DNA of 64,000 nt from Luethyella okanaganae (lineage in GTDB: Bacteria > Actinomycetota > Actinomycetes > Actinomycetales > Microbacteriaceae): assembly GCF_042660285.1 (NCBI RefSeq), contig NZ_JBHSTP010000003.1, positions 372,001 to 436,000 of the forward strand, written 5' to 3'. The position numbers were made by a program, and so were the translations under genes. The notes beneath the pieces were generated by a model. It did no database searches. It saw nothing but the letters and a program-made list of their open reading frames with translations, and was not told where the DNA came from. This document shows, piece after piece, positions 1 to 7,923 of this stretch (position 1 is the first letter of the stretch; every line of letters begins with the position of its first letter).

Positions 1-111
1 ACTATTCGGTGCGTTGGAGGGCTGTTTAGAAGCCTACTCTTTGTGCCAGCATCGCCGTTCACGAGCGACGCGCTCTTTCGGCGACTCGGTCGAAGTCTCG
101 AAGGAGGAACA

Positions 112-357
112 ATGAATATCTCAGACGTACTCCCGTTGTTGCTAATTCTCCTCGGTGGAATTGCCGCCGTCGCATGGCTTGTCTTCATTGTCATTGCCGC
201 AGTTCAGGTCGTCAGGTCCACCACGATCCAGTACTGGTCGAAGGTGTTGTGGGTCGCCGCTCTAATTATCTTCCCGTTCCTCGGCGTGGTCGCATGGTAC
301 GCGTTTGGCGACCGGACCAGGCAGGTTGAGAACGCGATCGCCACCCACTTGCGCTGA
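112..357 (+). CDS. Small PLDc_N-type membrane protein
   Basis: An 81-residue membrane protein. Two hydrophobic helices (about residues 4-27 and 42-62) end in a FPFLGVVAWYAFGD stretch, which matches the PLDc_N (phospholipase D N-terminal-like) family of two-helix proteins common in actinobacteria. The function of the family is unknown. The ATG at 112 is chosen over an upstream in-frame GTG because a strong ribosome site (AAGGAGG) lies 6-12 bases before it. A broken ECF sigma-factor gene follows directly. An internally deleted second copy of this gene and of part of the sigma gene lies at 19587-19941. Confidence 0.8.
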   Translation: MNISDVLPLLLILLGGIAAVAWLVFIVIAAVQVVRSTTIQYWSKVLWVAALIIFPFLGVVAWYAFGDRTRQVENAIATHLR

Positions 358-413
358 ACGTCCGCTCGGGTGTCGGTGTTGGTCTTGCTCCCGGGTCAGG
401 GACGGAGGCGCGG

Positions 414-931
414 GTGCAGGATGACTCGTCGGACGTCGCCTTATGGTTGGAGGCGATCTCAGGTACTGAGGCGTCATTCGCAGCGCTGTTCGACCGTTAT
501 CGAACCCGCGTGTTCCGAAAGGCGTATGCACGCGTCCGCTATGTCGCGGATGCAGAAGACATCGTCGCGACGGTGTTCCTTGAAGCATGGCGGAGCCGCA
601 AAAAGTTCGCATCGTCGAAGGATCGATCCTCCCATGGCTGTTAACCGTGACCACGTATGTGGCGTTGAACCAGGAGCGTTCAACCCGTCGATACCGACCG
701 CTACTCGCTGCTTTGCCTACAGCGCAGGAACAGCCGTACCACGCCGAGGACGTCGCGGAACGACTCGACGAGGCATCGCGGTCAGTAGCGGTGCACCAAG
801 CAATGGCCGGTCTGAGCCTTGCTGACCAGACCGTTTTGGACCTATGCATCATCGAAGAGCCTCGCGGAACCCGCCGGCGGCACCCTCGCGGTACTCCGCG
901 TCACCGGCTACGACGACAAGGGCCGACGTAG
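414..931 (+). pseudogene. ECF sigma factor remnant (frameshifted)
   Basis: The first frame, starting at a GTG at 414, reads as sigma-70 region 2. It has an ALFDRYRTRVFRKAYARV stretch and then DAEDIVATVFLEAW, the usual core-binding signature. Around 600 the homology moves to another frame with ILPWLLTVTTYVALNQERS and then AGLSLADQTVLDLCIIEE, the start of region 4. Beyond about 850 it passes into a third frame (SLAEPAGGTLAVLRV) and fades before the helix-turn-helix is complete. At least two frame changes make a functional sigma factor unlikely. The 5' end abuts the PLDc_N gene, and a shorter copy of the pair exists near 19.6 kb. Confidence 0.7.
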
Positions 932-934
932 CCG

Positions 935-1263
935 CAAGCAGTCTCACCCTGCACTATTCCCTCATCCGAGTGTCCCCGAACAATACGCAGTGGGGGGCCG
1001 GATCAGTCACGAATGTCGGCAGCGCTCGCCTCCAGAACAACCGGGCCGTTAACTGTTCAGAAGGCCCCGGCAATTTCCAAGGATGGGCCCAAGGAGAACT
1101 CACCCCGCCCCCTGGCTACGTGCTCAGTGGCTCTCCCGTCTACAGCAAGTACGGTCCGACCACTTCGGTGGCTTGCGGAAACGCCCGACTTGCTGGAGCC
1201 GATGAAGGCTCGTTGAGCGAATCCACCACGATCACATTCGTGCGTTCGGACCTAGCAGACTGA
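935..1263 (+). pseudogene. C-terminal remnant of a small secreted-type protein
   Basis: The frame ending at 1263 is open through a stretch rich in Asn, Ser, Gly and Thr with two Cys (VNCSEGPGNF and TSVACGNARL). This composition is typical of small exported proteins. No start codon with a ribosome site and no signal peptide is present, because the frame runs backwards into the decayed sigma gene. It is probably the 3' part of a secreted protein fused to the sigma remnant by deletion. The family is not recognised. A perfect hairpin follows the stop. Confidence 0.35.
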
Positions 1264-1283
1264 CGCTTTCGGCAGGCACTACC

Positions 1284-1320
1284 GAGAAGGGGATAGGAGG
1301 CCACCTCCTATCCCCTTCTC
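1284..1320. terminator. Perfect 17-bp hairpin, bidirectional terminator
   Basis: Arms 1284-1300 and 1304-1320 are exact reverse complements around a three-base loop (CCA). It sits between the end of the plus-strand remnant and the stop of the minus-strand gene at 1325, as expected for a shared terminator. There is no clear U-tract. Confidence 0.75.
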
Positions 1321-1324
1321 CTAG

Positions 1325-1624
1325 CTAAAACACCGAGATGTTGCCCGCGTTAGGGTTGGTTCCCATCAGATGAATGAGCCCGCTCGTTCGCGGATCCTGA
1401 AACGCCCCTGGGACCTCATCGTTCATCTCCACAAACAGTTCAAACTGACGGCCAGAGGACCTTCCCTCAATCCACTGAAGAACCTCAGTGATGTCCTGCA
1501 CATCGAATAACGCGTAAGCATCCAGTGCCCACGCCTGTCCCGACTTCTCCCAGAAGTTTACCCGGTACGAGGGCCGTTCGAGCACCTCGCGGGGTTCGGC
1601 ATGAACAGTTTCGATGACCTGCAT
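1325..1624 (-). CDS. Hypothetical protein, 99 residues
   Basis: A compact soluble acidic protein with no signal peptide and no membrane segment. Visible stretches are FWEKSGQAWALDAYALFDVQ and EVLQWIEGRSSGRQFELFVE. The latter suggests an alpha/beta fold with an exposed hydrophobic strand. No family is recognised. The ATG at 1624 has no strong ribosome site, so the start is tentative. It reads toward the perfect hairpin at 1284-1320, which would terminate it. It lies alone among remnants and could be cargo of a former mobile segment. Confidence 0.5.
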   Translation of the reverse strand: MQVIETVHAEPREVLERPSYRVNFWEKSGQAWALDAYALFDVQDITEVLQWIEGRSSGRQFELFVEMNDEVPGAFQDPRTSGLIHLMGTNPNAGNISVF

Positions 1625-2126
1625 ACGTATAGGTTACAAGCGGGCCTGGCCTGTGAGCGAGATCTGCGCGGCGACGCCCGGTTGCCTGGTCCCCTTAGGC
1701 GGTGTTTGAGCACAGTACGGCTCACCAGTTGAACAGCGTTCCGGCGTTGCAGCGTTTGGCGTCCGATCGGCTAGACAGCGGGCAACCAGGGTGACATTTA
1801 GCGATGCGAGAACGCCGCCATCTAACGCTACAAATCACACCCGCTGACCTGACCACCCCGGCACGTTGCGGGCAGACGACGATTCGGCATGTGTTGCCGA
1901 TGCTTGACACATTACGCAATGTGGCGTAATTATATGGCATTGGGATCGGTGACTGGCCTCGCACAAGATGACTGTCGCTCTCCGGTCGCTAAGGACGCGC
2001 TGAACAACTGCAACTCGCACCACTGCGATTCGAGAAACGCTGGGTACCTCGTCGTTCCGTCCGATGTGAACGCCGCACCGGGAGGCTCGGCATCCAGCCT
2101 GGACTCACACCTAGGAGGCGTGGTCA
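1625..2126. other. Stretch without a convincing gene; promoter-like site inside
   Basis: Open frames here are short, mutually overlapping and lack ribosome sites or recognisable composition. The one structured site is at 1904-1935: TTGACA, an 18-base spacer holding the inverted repeat ATTACGC-N6-GCGTAAT (1911-1930), and an AT-rich AATTATAT. This looks like a sigma-70 promoter with an operator in its spacer, pointing right. Confidence 0.4.
1904..1935 (+). promoter_or_regulatory. Promoter-like site with operator palindrome
   Basis: TTGACA at 1904-1909 is followed 18 bases later by AATTAT (1928-1933). The spacer contains ATTACGC (1911-1917) and its reverse complement GCGTAAT (1924-1930). The arrangement would let a dimeric repressor block RNA polymerase. 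No credible gene follows at once: an ATG at 1934 opens only a 68-codon frame of odd composition. Confidence 0.4.
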
Positions 2127-2210
2127 ATGGATGCTTCTAGCGGCCAGCTCACTGAAACCGACTTCGACGATCTAGAGGTCACCGCGTTCGACGTGCTCTC
2201 CAGAGTCCGG
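2127..2210 (+). pseudogene. Possible RiPP precursor leader, core lost
   Basis: After a strong ribosome site (TAGGAGG, 2111-2117) an ATG at 2127 starts a peptide whose first 25 residues include TDFDDLEVTAFDVLS. Asp/Leu/Phe-rich acidic leaders of this type are typical of thiopeptide and related azole or lanthionine peptides. After about residue 26 the frame turns into Arg/Trp-rich nonsense. That is exactly where the opposite strand begins to read as an aminotransferase fragment, so a deletion or insertion seems to have removed the core. The similarity is by eye only and the peptide could be unrelated. Confidence 0.3.
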
Positions 2211-2379
2211 CCGTGGCCGACAATAATGTGCGACCGTCCTCGGTGCGCACGTACACGCCGGAAGCGGACTCGATGGACGTACCCCATTTTTCGAAGCTGG
2301 GCATGTGCGTCATCGGTAGCCAGACTGGATATACATCTGAGGACATTGGGGCGTCATTTACGCCGGTGAGTTCGACCAT
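2179..2379 (-). pseudogene. N-terminal fragment of a class III aminotransferase
   Basis: With an excellent ribosome site (AGGAGG, five bases before the ATG at 2379), this frame starts normally. It reads MTHMPSFEKWGTSIESASG and then VYVRTEDGRTLLSATAGLW. The second piece is the first beta-hairpin of PLP-dependent class III aminotransferases (usual form: YDTDGRRYLDATSGLW). The next expected motif (N-V-G-H) is missing, and the frame ends after seven Arg-rich residues. The remaining ~400 residues, including the lysine that binds PLP, are absent. It follows the ABC permease gene by 24 bases, so it was once the last gene of that operon. Confidence 0.6.
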
Positions 2380-2403
2380 GCCCACCTCCTATCTATCTGG
2401 GTG

Positions 2404-3201
2404 TCAGGACCGGGTCGATCGAGTCGCATCCCGCCAGACGGCGACAAATGCCAGCCCAGCGAGGCCGAGTAGCCATACCAGGAGCATCCAGATGTGAAGC
2501 CATGTTGTTACTCCGTCGCCTACGGCCTCGAGCAATGCGGCTGACCAGTGCCGCGTTGGGACGAACTCGGCTGCGACTTTCGCCCACTCGGGCAGGGTTT
2601 CGTAGGATCCGAAGAACCCGCCAAGCCAGAGCATCGGGAAGAGCAGCACGGTGGCGAAACCGATCGCTGACTTGCCCCCGAAGGAATAGCCGATTGCAAC
2701 GCCAAGGAGCGACATGATCACCGCACCTAGCGCAAGGAGGCCTGCCGTAGCCGGCCACCTCTCGAGTGGTAGGTCGACATCTGTGATCCAATAGCCCAGC
2801 GCCACTACCGGAAGGGCGCCCGCGACGATGAAGATGAAGGCCGTTAAGACTCGTGATAGTAGAACAAGCCAGTAAGGGCGGGCGAGCGTTCGTTGGTATG
2901 GATCCCATGCATTCGCTCTCTCCTCTGCGATGCCGGCGCCTAGGTGGTATAGAGCGACCGCGGATATGCCGGACGCGAGGACCACAATCATCGCCCAGTT
3001 CGCGACGTTGTTAGAGGGGCTGCCTCCGGCAGCAAAGATGATGAAGAGAATGATCGGAAAGCCGATCGCAGTGGCCATAGCGATCGGAAGGCGCACAAGT
3101 TCAACGACTTGGGTGCGGACGTACACGCCGAGGAGGCGCGACATCCGCACGGGCGCTACGGCTTGGCCAACTTGAAAGCCTGCGCTGTTGGAGTCGTTCA
3201 C
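2404..3201 (-). CDS. ABC-2 type transporter permease
   Basis: A 265-residue integral membrane protein with about six hydrophobic segments in the ABC-2 arrangement. A first helix (about 40-58, IAMATAIGFPIILFIIFAAG) is followed by five more, ending in a helix near the C-terminus. The GTG at 3201 overlaps the TGA of the ATPase gene (GTGA), so the two are translationally coupled. With that ATPase it should form a heteromeric exporter. The substrate is unknown. The adjacent regulator and possible peptide leader would fit drug or peptide export, but that is inference. Confidence 0.8.
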   Translation of the reverse strand: MNDSNSAGFQVGQAVAPVRMSRLLGVYVRTQVVELVRLPIAMATAIGFPIILFIIFAAGGSPSNNVANWAMIVVLASGISAVALYHLGAGIAEERANAWDPYQRTLARPYWLVLLSRVLTAFIFIVAGALPVVALGYWITDVDLPLERWPATAGLLALGAVIMSLLGVAIGYSFGGKSAIGFATVLLFPMLWLGGFFGSYETLPEWAKVAAEFVPTRHWSAALLEAVGDGVTTWLHIWMLLVWLLGLAGLAFVAVWRDATRSTRS

Positions 3202-4076
3202 TGTCTTGACCTCGCGGCAAGGATGAGGATGACGTCTTCGAGATCCGCCGGTGTGGCTGTGATCGATCGCGGGTCTACTCCAGCTTGTGCCAGGTCCGCT
3301 ACGAGGCTGTCCGCGTGATTCGTCAGCGTGATGTTCTGCCCATCCCGAGTTGCTCTGTTCTCGACCGGAATCGATGTTCCATCCGGCCATGTGCCGGCGA
3401 ACGCAACGCGATGAGACCCGATTGCTCGTACGGCCTCGGCGGCAGGCCCATCGGCGACGACTTCGCCCTGGGAGAGAAGTACGACTCTGCGGGAGAGCCG
3501 TTGAACTTCGTCCGGCACATGGCTCGTGATAAGGATGCTGCCTCCACCGTCCGCGAAGGCGTTGATGCCCTGCCAGAGAAGACTGCGATGCTCGATATCC
3601 AAGCCAGCGCTTGGCTCGTCAAGGACCACGAGCTCGGGGTTCCCCGCGAAGGCGCAGGCCACAGCGAGTCGTCGTCGCTGGCCGCCAGACAGCTTCTGCG
3701 GCGTCCGTTTGCGCAGATCGTTGAGGCCGAACTCGTCAAGCAGCCGTGCGGTAGGAATCGGGCTGGCGTAATGTGCCGCGACAAATCGTAGAATCTCGAA
3801 GATGGTTAGAGTCGCGGGGAAATCAATGTCCTGCAGGCACACTCCGAGTTCCGCTCGAGTCGTGTGATGCAGCGGATCTCTCCCGAGGACACGAACGGAC
3901 CCGCTCTGTGGTCTCGCCAGACCGACGACTAGCGAGATCAAGGTGGACTTGCCGGAGCCGTTCGGGCCCATTACCCCGACGATCTCTCCGCGGCCCATGT
4001 GCAGCGAGACGTCACTCAAGGCGCGAACGGGGCCGTAGTGCTTGCTCACGTGTGTAACCTCGATGAGCGCGTCCAT
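3198..4076 (-). CDS. ABC transporter ATP-binding protein
   Basis: A 292-residue DrrA/CcmA-type ATPase. Walker A is GPNGSGKST (about 38-46), the signature is LSGGQRRRLAVA, and Walker B is LVVLDEPSAGLD, followed by an H-loop histidine (ITSH). The ~80 residues after the nucleotide-binding domain form the C-terminal extension usual in exporters with an ABC-2 permease. The ATG at 4076 has a GGAAGG-like ribosome site. The operon order is gntR, membrane protein, this ATPase, permease. An 82-base gap separates it from the membrane-protein gene. It energises transport by the permease encoded next. Confidence 0.9.
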   Translation of the reverse strand: MDALIEVTHVSKHYGPVRALSDVSLHMGRGEIVGVMGPNGSGKSTLISLVVGLARPQSGSVRVLGRDPLHHTTRAELGVCLQDIDFPATLTIFEILRFVAAHYASPIPTARLLDEFGLNDLRKRTPQKLSGGQRRRLAVACAFAGNPELVVLDEPSAGLDIEHRSLLWQGINAFADGGGSILITSHVPDEVQRLSRRVVLLSQGEVVADGPAAEAVRAIGSHRVAFAGTWPDGTSIPVENRATRDGQNITLTNHADSLVADLAQAGVDPRSITATPADLEDVILILAARSRQ

Positions 4077-4158
4077 AGAACTTCCTACCTTCCAAGTGTG
4101 GTTGGCGGCCGAGGATAAGAAGCGATCCTCTGTGGGGTCGAGCCACGATCCAGAGTCA

Positions 4159-5151
4159 CTATCTTCCGGGCTCGCGATCTCGTGAGGGCCTCCGGCTTGA
4201 GGCGCGCATCCGAGTAAGGACTGCGGCTGCCTGTTGGGCGTTCGGCACTGAAACGCTGACTTTCGCACCGTCTGTCCGCGTTACGACGAGGGCGGGCCCG
4301 GTGCCGTGAGTGAGGGTCAGCCTTCCTGGAAGCAAGATAGATCCCCTCATCCTCCGAGTCTCGTCCTTGCTTTCCGATAGGTGGATAGTGGAGATGCGCG
4401 ATGGCGGTATCTGTAGGAGCACTACCCGAGCGAATGGGAGAGTGACCCGGAGGCCGCGCCAATCGATGGAGACCCTGATTCGGATGAGCGTCGCCACCAG
4501 CAATGTGGCCACAACGAGAGCTGCGAACCCCACCCAGGGTTCCGGCACCGCGCCGGCCACGGCAAATGGTAGCCACACCAAGAACGTAAGAGTCCCACTG
4601 ACTACCGCCAGCGTGACAAAGCGTGGAGCGGTTGTAGTGCTGCTCCAGGCGACGGCCTCCTGTGGTTCGGTGGTGAGAATGGTGGCGGTGCGCGGGGTCT
4701 CTTGGTCGGCTGCAATCCGAGGTGAACTAGCGATGAGGTGAGGAACGATGCCGTACGCGCTCGCGAGAAGGAGTGGCGTTAGCGCGTCGAGGCCTACCGA
4801 TTCATCCGACCGAGAAGCGTTTAGTAGCGTCATCGCAGCCGCAGTTGTGAAGCCGACCATCGCGCCGCCAGCGAGGAACGCGCAATATCGGAGCGAGGTC
4901 GAAAGCGAAGGCTCTCTATATGCCAGTGGATTGAAGATCGCGGCTGCGGCAGACAGCACTGCCAACACTGAAGCCGCTGCTGAAGTCGGCAGGCTCACGG
5001 TATGTGAGATGCTGACTTGAACCGCGACACGGCTGTTGGGCTCCTGAGACCAGATGCTCCACACCGCGACTACGGCGAGGAGCGGCAACCAGAGCGAGAG
5101 AACCGCTGCGACGTTGCGCGGCGAGCGAAGAGAGTCGGTCTCTCTACTCAT
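4159..5151 (-). CDS. Membrane protein with PH-like C-terminal domain
   Basis: A 330-residue protein. The N-terminal ~150 residues hold four hydrophobic segments (LPLLAVVAVWSIW near residue 20, ASVLAVLSAAAAI near 60, and two more before 150). A further pair lies near 185-240. The rest (from about 225) reads VSIDWRGLRVTLPFARVVLL followed by ISTIHL and VVTRTDGAKVSVSVPN, which resembles the bacterial PH-like folds found after membrane helices. The ATG at 5151 overlaps the TGA of gntR (ATGA). GntR/membrane-protein pairs of this kind are common in actinobacteria. The biochemical role is unknown. Confidence 0.65.
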   Translation of the reverse strand: MSRETDSLRSPRNVAAVLSLWLPLLAVVAVWSIWSQEPNSRVAVQVSISHTVSLPTSAAASVLAVLSAAAAIFNPLAYREPSLSTSLRYCAFLAGGAMVGFTTAAAMTLLNASRSDESVGLDALTPLLLASAYGIVPHLIASSPRIAADQETPRTATILTTEPQEAVAWSSTTTAPRFVTLAVVSGTLTFLVWLPFAVAGAVPEPWVGFAALVVATLLVATLIRIRVSIDWRGLRVTLPFARVVLLQIPPSRISTIHLSESKDETRRMRGSILLPGRLTLTHGTGPALVVTRTDGAKVSVSVPNAQQAAAVLTRMRASSRRPSRDREPGR

Positions 5152-5498
5152 ACTCGCTGCTCCACCAGGCGGGCGAGATCCTGTCTCGTGATACCGGCTC
5201 GTCGCGCGGTATCGAGCAGCTTCTCCACCAAGCCGGCGATCTCTGCGTGGACCATGGGCGAGTCGTCGCGAATCCACGCCCCCCGACCCTGCCGCATGTC
5301 CACGATCCGGTCGTCGCGAAGCTTCGCATAAGCCCGGAGCACCGTATGGATGGTGACGCCAAGAGCGACCGACAGATCCCGGGCCGGGGGGAGCCTCTCG
5401 CCAGGAAGAATGTCTCCATCGAGTAGGCCCGTGCGCACTTGGTCGGCGACCTGAGCCGAGAGGGTCTGCGGAAGCGAATGATCGATCCGGAACAGCAT
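5148..5498 (-). CDS. GntR family regulator, YtrA type
   Basis: A 116-residue short GntR protein. The winged helix-turn-helix occupies residues 10-75 (LSAQVADQVRTGLLDGDILP, RDLSVALGVTIHTVLRAYAKL), followed by a short helical dimerisation tail without an effector domain, as in YtrA-type repressors of ABC operons. The ATG at 5498 is preferred because the family normally begins MLFRIDxSLPxxL. Another ATG lies at 5507. A perfect palindrome (5497-5520) overlaps both starts, so the protein very probably represses its own operon. It heads the operon with the membrane protein and ABC transporter. Confidence 0.8.
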   Translation of the reverse strand: MLFRIDHSLPQTLSAQVADQVRTGLLDGDILPGERLPPARDLSVALGVTIHTVLRAYAKLRDDRIVDMRQGRGAWIRDDSPMVHAEIAGLVEKLLDTARRAGITRQDLARLVEQRV

Positions 5499-5520
5499 GT
5501 TACACATGGTACTGTAACAT
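5497..5520. promoter_or_regulatory. GntR operator, ATGTTACA-N8-TGTAACAT
   Basis: Exact 8-base arms (5497-5504 and 5513-5520) flank eight bases. The site covers the gntR start codons and lies between the operon and the divergent membrane-protein gene at 5571. Binding here could control both directions. Confidence 0.65.
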
Positions 5521-5570
5521 TAGTGGTTGAAGCTAGAATCCCAGTGAAGGTTTGGAGAGGCCTTTCCGTC

Positions 5571-6206
5571 GTGAGCAAGCCAAGAAGCAAGGTTGTGGCG
5601 ATGTGGATCGGCGCGTCGCGACTTGTCGCGGCGATCCTTCTCCTTTGCGCGCTCGGCCTGAGTCTCGCCGAATCGTTGCTGACTGCTTCGATGTCATTCA
5701 GTACTGGTGCCTACGCAATCGCGGCCATTGTGCTTCTGAGCTCAGGTCTCTTCCTCGCTCTCTCCCAGCGGGAAACGCGCGTGCTGGACGTTCTCTTCCT
5801 TTCTGCTACTTGCTGGGTCGTGGCGTCGGTGGTGATCGGGTTGCTGGAAGGTGGGCCGACAGTCAACCTTGGCGAGACAGTTCTCGCTGCGTTGGCGGCC
5901 GCCTGGATGATCGTCGACTGGACTATCCTCGGCCCCAGCAGGCGACCTCGCCTCTCAACCATCTGGGTGACGTTGTCCTACCCAGCGTTGTGGATCTGGT
6001 ACGCGATGATCCGGGCTAGCGCCATCGAGGTGTATCCCCTGCCGATCGTCGGGCCAGAGGTTGATGGGCCTCTAGCGATGGTCTTGTCCACGGTTGCCTT
6101 TGGTCTTGCGCTCCTTGCACTTGCCGGTCTCTTCTGGGTGGTACGCCGTCACCGGCCGCAGTTTACTTCGAGCGATCGGCTGCACGACGTTCGCGGGATG
6201 CCCTGA
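5571..6206 (+). CDS. Pr6Pr-like six-helix membrane protein
   Basis: A 211-residue protein with six predicted membrane helices spread over its whole length. The fifth region reads STIWVTLSYPALWIWYAMIR followed by EVYPLPIVGP. This resembles the Pr6Pr family signature (tyrosine/proline-rich helix, ALIRG, YPYPFLD), a group related to FAR-17a/AIG1 proteins of unknown role in bacteria. The GTG at 5571 is chosen for its GGAGAGG ribosome site ten bases upstream. In-frame codons extend further upstream through the gntR operator region but lack a ribosome site. It is divergent from gntR and may share its operator. Confidence 0.65.
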   Translation: MSKPRSKVVAMWIGASRLVAAILLLCALGLSLAESLLTASMSFSTGAYAIAAIVLLSSGLFLALSQRETRVLDVLFLSATCWVVASVVIGLLEGGPTVNLGETVLAALAAAWMIVDWTILGPSRRPRLSTIWVTLSYPALWIWYAMIRASAIEVYPLPIVGPEVDGPLAMVLSTVAFGLALLALAGLFWVVRRHRPQFTSSDRLHDVRGMP

Positions 6207-6282
6207 TCGGACCGACAGCGGCCCGTGGCCGGCGAGATAGCGGAAAGACGCGCCCACTCCTGGCCACGAGGCGCAGCGCGAT

Positions 6283-6435
6283 CTACCGTGCGTGGGCGAG
6301 CTTTGCCGACGAGTCGGCCGTGAGGTAGTCGAGTGCGACCTGCGCGGTCTGTCGAGCGAACTGGTCGTCGAGGGGAGCGGTCAGCGGCAGCAGCGCACGG
6401 GCCAGAAGGGGGCCGACAAGGAGGTCACAGACCAT
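6283..6435 (-). pseudogene. C-terminal fragment of a TetR family regulator
   Basis: The frame reads MVCDLLVGPLLARALLPLTA then PLDDQFARQTAQVALDYL and ends at a TAG at 6283. This is the usual last ~50 residues of TetR regulators with a TetR_C ligand domain (DLLxGPLLxRxL, PLDxxFAxxxVDxxL). The DNA-binding domain and first ligand helices are gone. It runs directly out of an ABC ATPase fragment in another frame, so two unrelated genes were joined by deletion. Confidence 0.5.
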
Positions 6436-6826
6436 CTCGCCCCGGTGACGCTTGCTCGGATGAGGACAACCGCAGCCACAACATCACCGTCTCCTGAACG
6501 GTGAGCTCCCCGGCGAACCCGGACTCCTGGAGCATCATGCCGAGGCGGGGCCGGAGGGCTCGCCTCTGACGGCAGGGGTCCAGACCCAGCACTCGGACGG
6601 TGCCGGCCGTGGCCGGTCGGTGCCCTTCCAGCGTCTCCATCGTGGTCGTCTTACCTGCACCGTTGGTCCCCAGCAACGCGAAGAACTCGCCCTGCCCGAT
6701 CGACAGGTCGAGGCCCTTGACGGCCTCGAATCCACCGTAGGAGCAGCGCAGCCCCACCGCGGCGAGGGCAGGACTGTCAGCCGTCGCGGTCGAGCCGGGG
6801 GGGGTGTTGTGTAGGCATGAGGTCAT
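6425..6826 (-). pseudogene. ABC transporter ATPase, N-terminal half
   Basis: From an ATG at 6826 the frame gives a normal DrrA-type N-terminus: VGLRCSYGGFEAVKGLDLS, Walker A GTNGAGKTTTMETLEGH, then VRVLGLDPCRQRRALRPRLG and the Q-loop MMLQESGFAGELTVQETV. It stops before the signature and Walker B. These motifs are absent downstream, where a TetR C-terminus is found instead. The product could not hydrolyse ATP. The LuxR fragment at 7042 may come from the same lost ABC/two-component locus. Confidence 0.75.
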
Positions 6827-7041
6827 CGTCCGCGGCGGGGCACCGCTGCCAGTAGTGCGACCGTCCACGAGTCGGCCGGGCAGCTCTCACGAAGAAGCCG
6901 TTACAAATGTCACAGGCTTACTGTTGATGAGTATGGAGCCGGCCACCCGATCACGCGAGGACAGCAGCTCCCTGTCTGATCCCGGTGGCGGCATCCGGGG
7001 CACCTGGCAATGGACCTGGGTTTCGATGCTGGCCCCCCGTC

Positions 7042-7323
7042 TCCGCCCTCGCAGCCGTGATCCGAGACATCGCGGCCGGGCGCCGCTACGTGGACCCCGA
7101 CATCGCCGCCGCCGCCCTCGCCGCCGACCGCTGCCCACTCACCCCGCGAGAACTCGACGTGCTCCGAATGACCCGACAGAACTCACCCATCCAGCACATC
7201 GCCTACACCCTGCACCTCGCAGAAGTAACCGTCCGCAACTACCTCTCCACCGCCATGACCAAACTCGACGCACCCTCACGCCACGCCGCCGCCGAAATCG
7301 CCTGGGAACACGGCTGGGTCTAG
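7042..7323 (+). pseudogene. C-terminal HTH fragment of a NarL/LuxR response regulator
   Basis: The frame matches the output half of NarL-type response regulators: ALAAVIRDIAAGRRYVDPDI, CPLTPRELDVLRMTRQ, then HLAEVTVRNYLSTAMTKLDA and the end RHAAAEIAWEHGWV. The ~120-residue receiver domain with its phospho-accepting Asp is missing, and upstream DNA has no homology. Without a start and receiver it is most likely a remnant. A free HTH domain of this kind could still bind DNA if translated from the ATG at 6985. Confidence 0.65.
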
Positions 7324-7652
7324 GGACGGGGGTCAGTCGACGGCAAGCGTGCGGGGTATCTCGTGTCCGAGGGCTGCCATGGTGGGCACGACGGTCGCCG
7401 TGAGGATGAGCACGAACCCTGCCGCCCGTCTGCGCAAGGGGGCGCAACCCCGGAAAGACCCGATCAGAAGGTCAACGCCAATGCGCGGCGTGGGGCTCGT
7501 CTTACTGCTGGCTCAGGCTGATGCGCAGTCCGATCTCCGCAGGGATGAAGGTGCAATTAGTTGATACGACTGTTGATACGCAGACACTTATCCACAGGCT
7601 ACTTCCCAGTGTTTCATTGGGAAGTAGAATGGTCATGGACATCGTCTCCTCT
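7324..7652. other. Gene-free stretch with direct and inverted repeats
   Basis: No credible gene. Near its end lie a direct repeat of GTTGATACG (12-base period, about 7563-7583) and a perfect 10-base inverted repeat CTACTTCCCA (7599-7608) / TGGGAAGTAG (7618-7627). Both are next to a tRNA 3' fragment. Such repeats are frequent in att regions of integrative elements, but no integrase gene is in the window. Confidence 0.4.
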
Positions 7653-7697
7653 CCGTCCTAAGGAAAGGGTTGGGGGTTCGAGTCCCTCCAGGGGCAC
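7653..7697 (+). tRNA. 3' half of a tRNA-Arg(CCT)-like gene (att-site scar)
   Basis: The sequence contains an anticodon-loop-like GTCCTAA, a stem GGAAA, a T arm GGGGGTTCGAGTCCCTC and the acceptor 3' strand CAGGGGC followed by AC. The 5' acceptor strand GCCCCTG and the D arm are absent upstream. It is therefore only the 3' half, the part usually duplicated when integrative elements insert in tRNA genes. A matching 5' half lies at 23886. The frame read through it on the other strand is a well-known artefact. Confidence 0.6.
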
Positions 7698-7923
7698 TTT
7701 TGGGTCAAAATAATACGGGCGCCGTTACGCAGCACGTAGGCGATCGTAGAAGCCCTAGCAGGCAGTTCCCGGTGCGCCCTGCCGAAGAGAGCCGATTCAC
7801 AAACTACGTGCGATACCTGTGAAATGTGAATCTGCAGTTTGGCGTAGGGCCACACAGGGATGGCCCTACGCGCTAACTGACTCTGCAGACCTTTTTGCGC
7901 GTTCTCGCGGCGCTAGGAACGAA

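Noticed and set aside
2213..2497. 94-codon plus-strand frame with a Ser/Thr/Cys-rich middle, considered as a RiPP core
   Set aside because: It is antisense to the aminotransferase fragment, which has a better ribosome site and family motifs, and runs into the permease gene.
7658..7855. 65-codon frame ending WRDSNPQPFP
   Set aside because: This ending is the well-known translation artefact of a tRNA 3' end read on the opposite strand.
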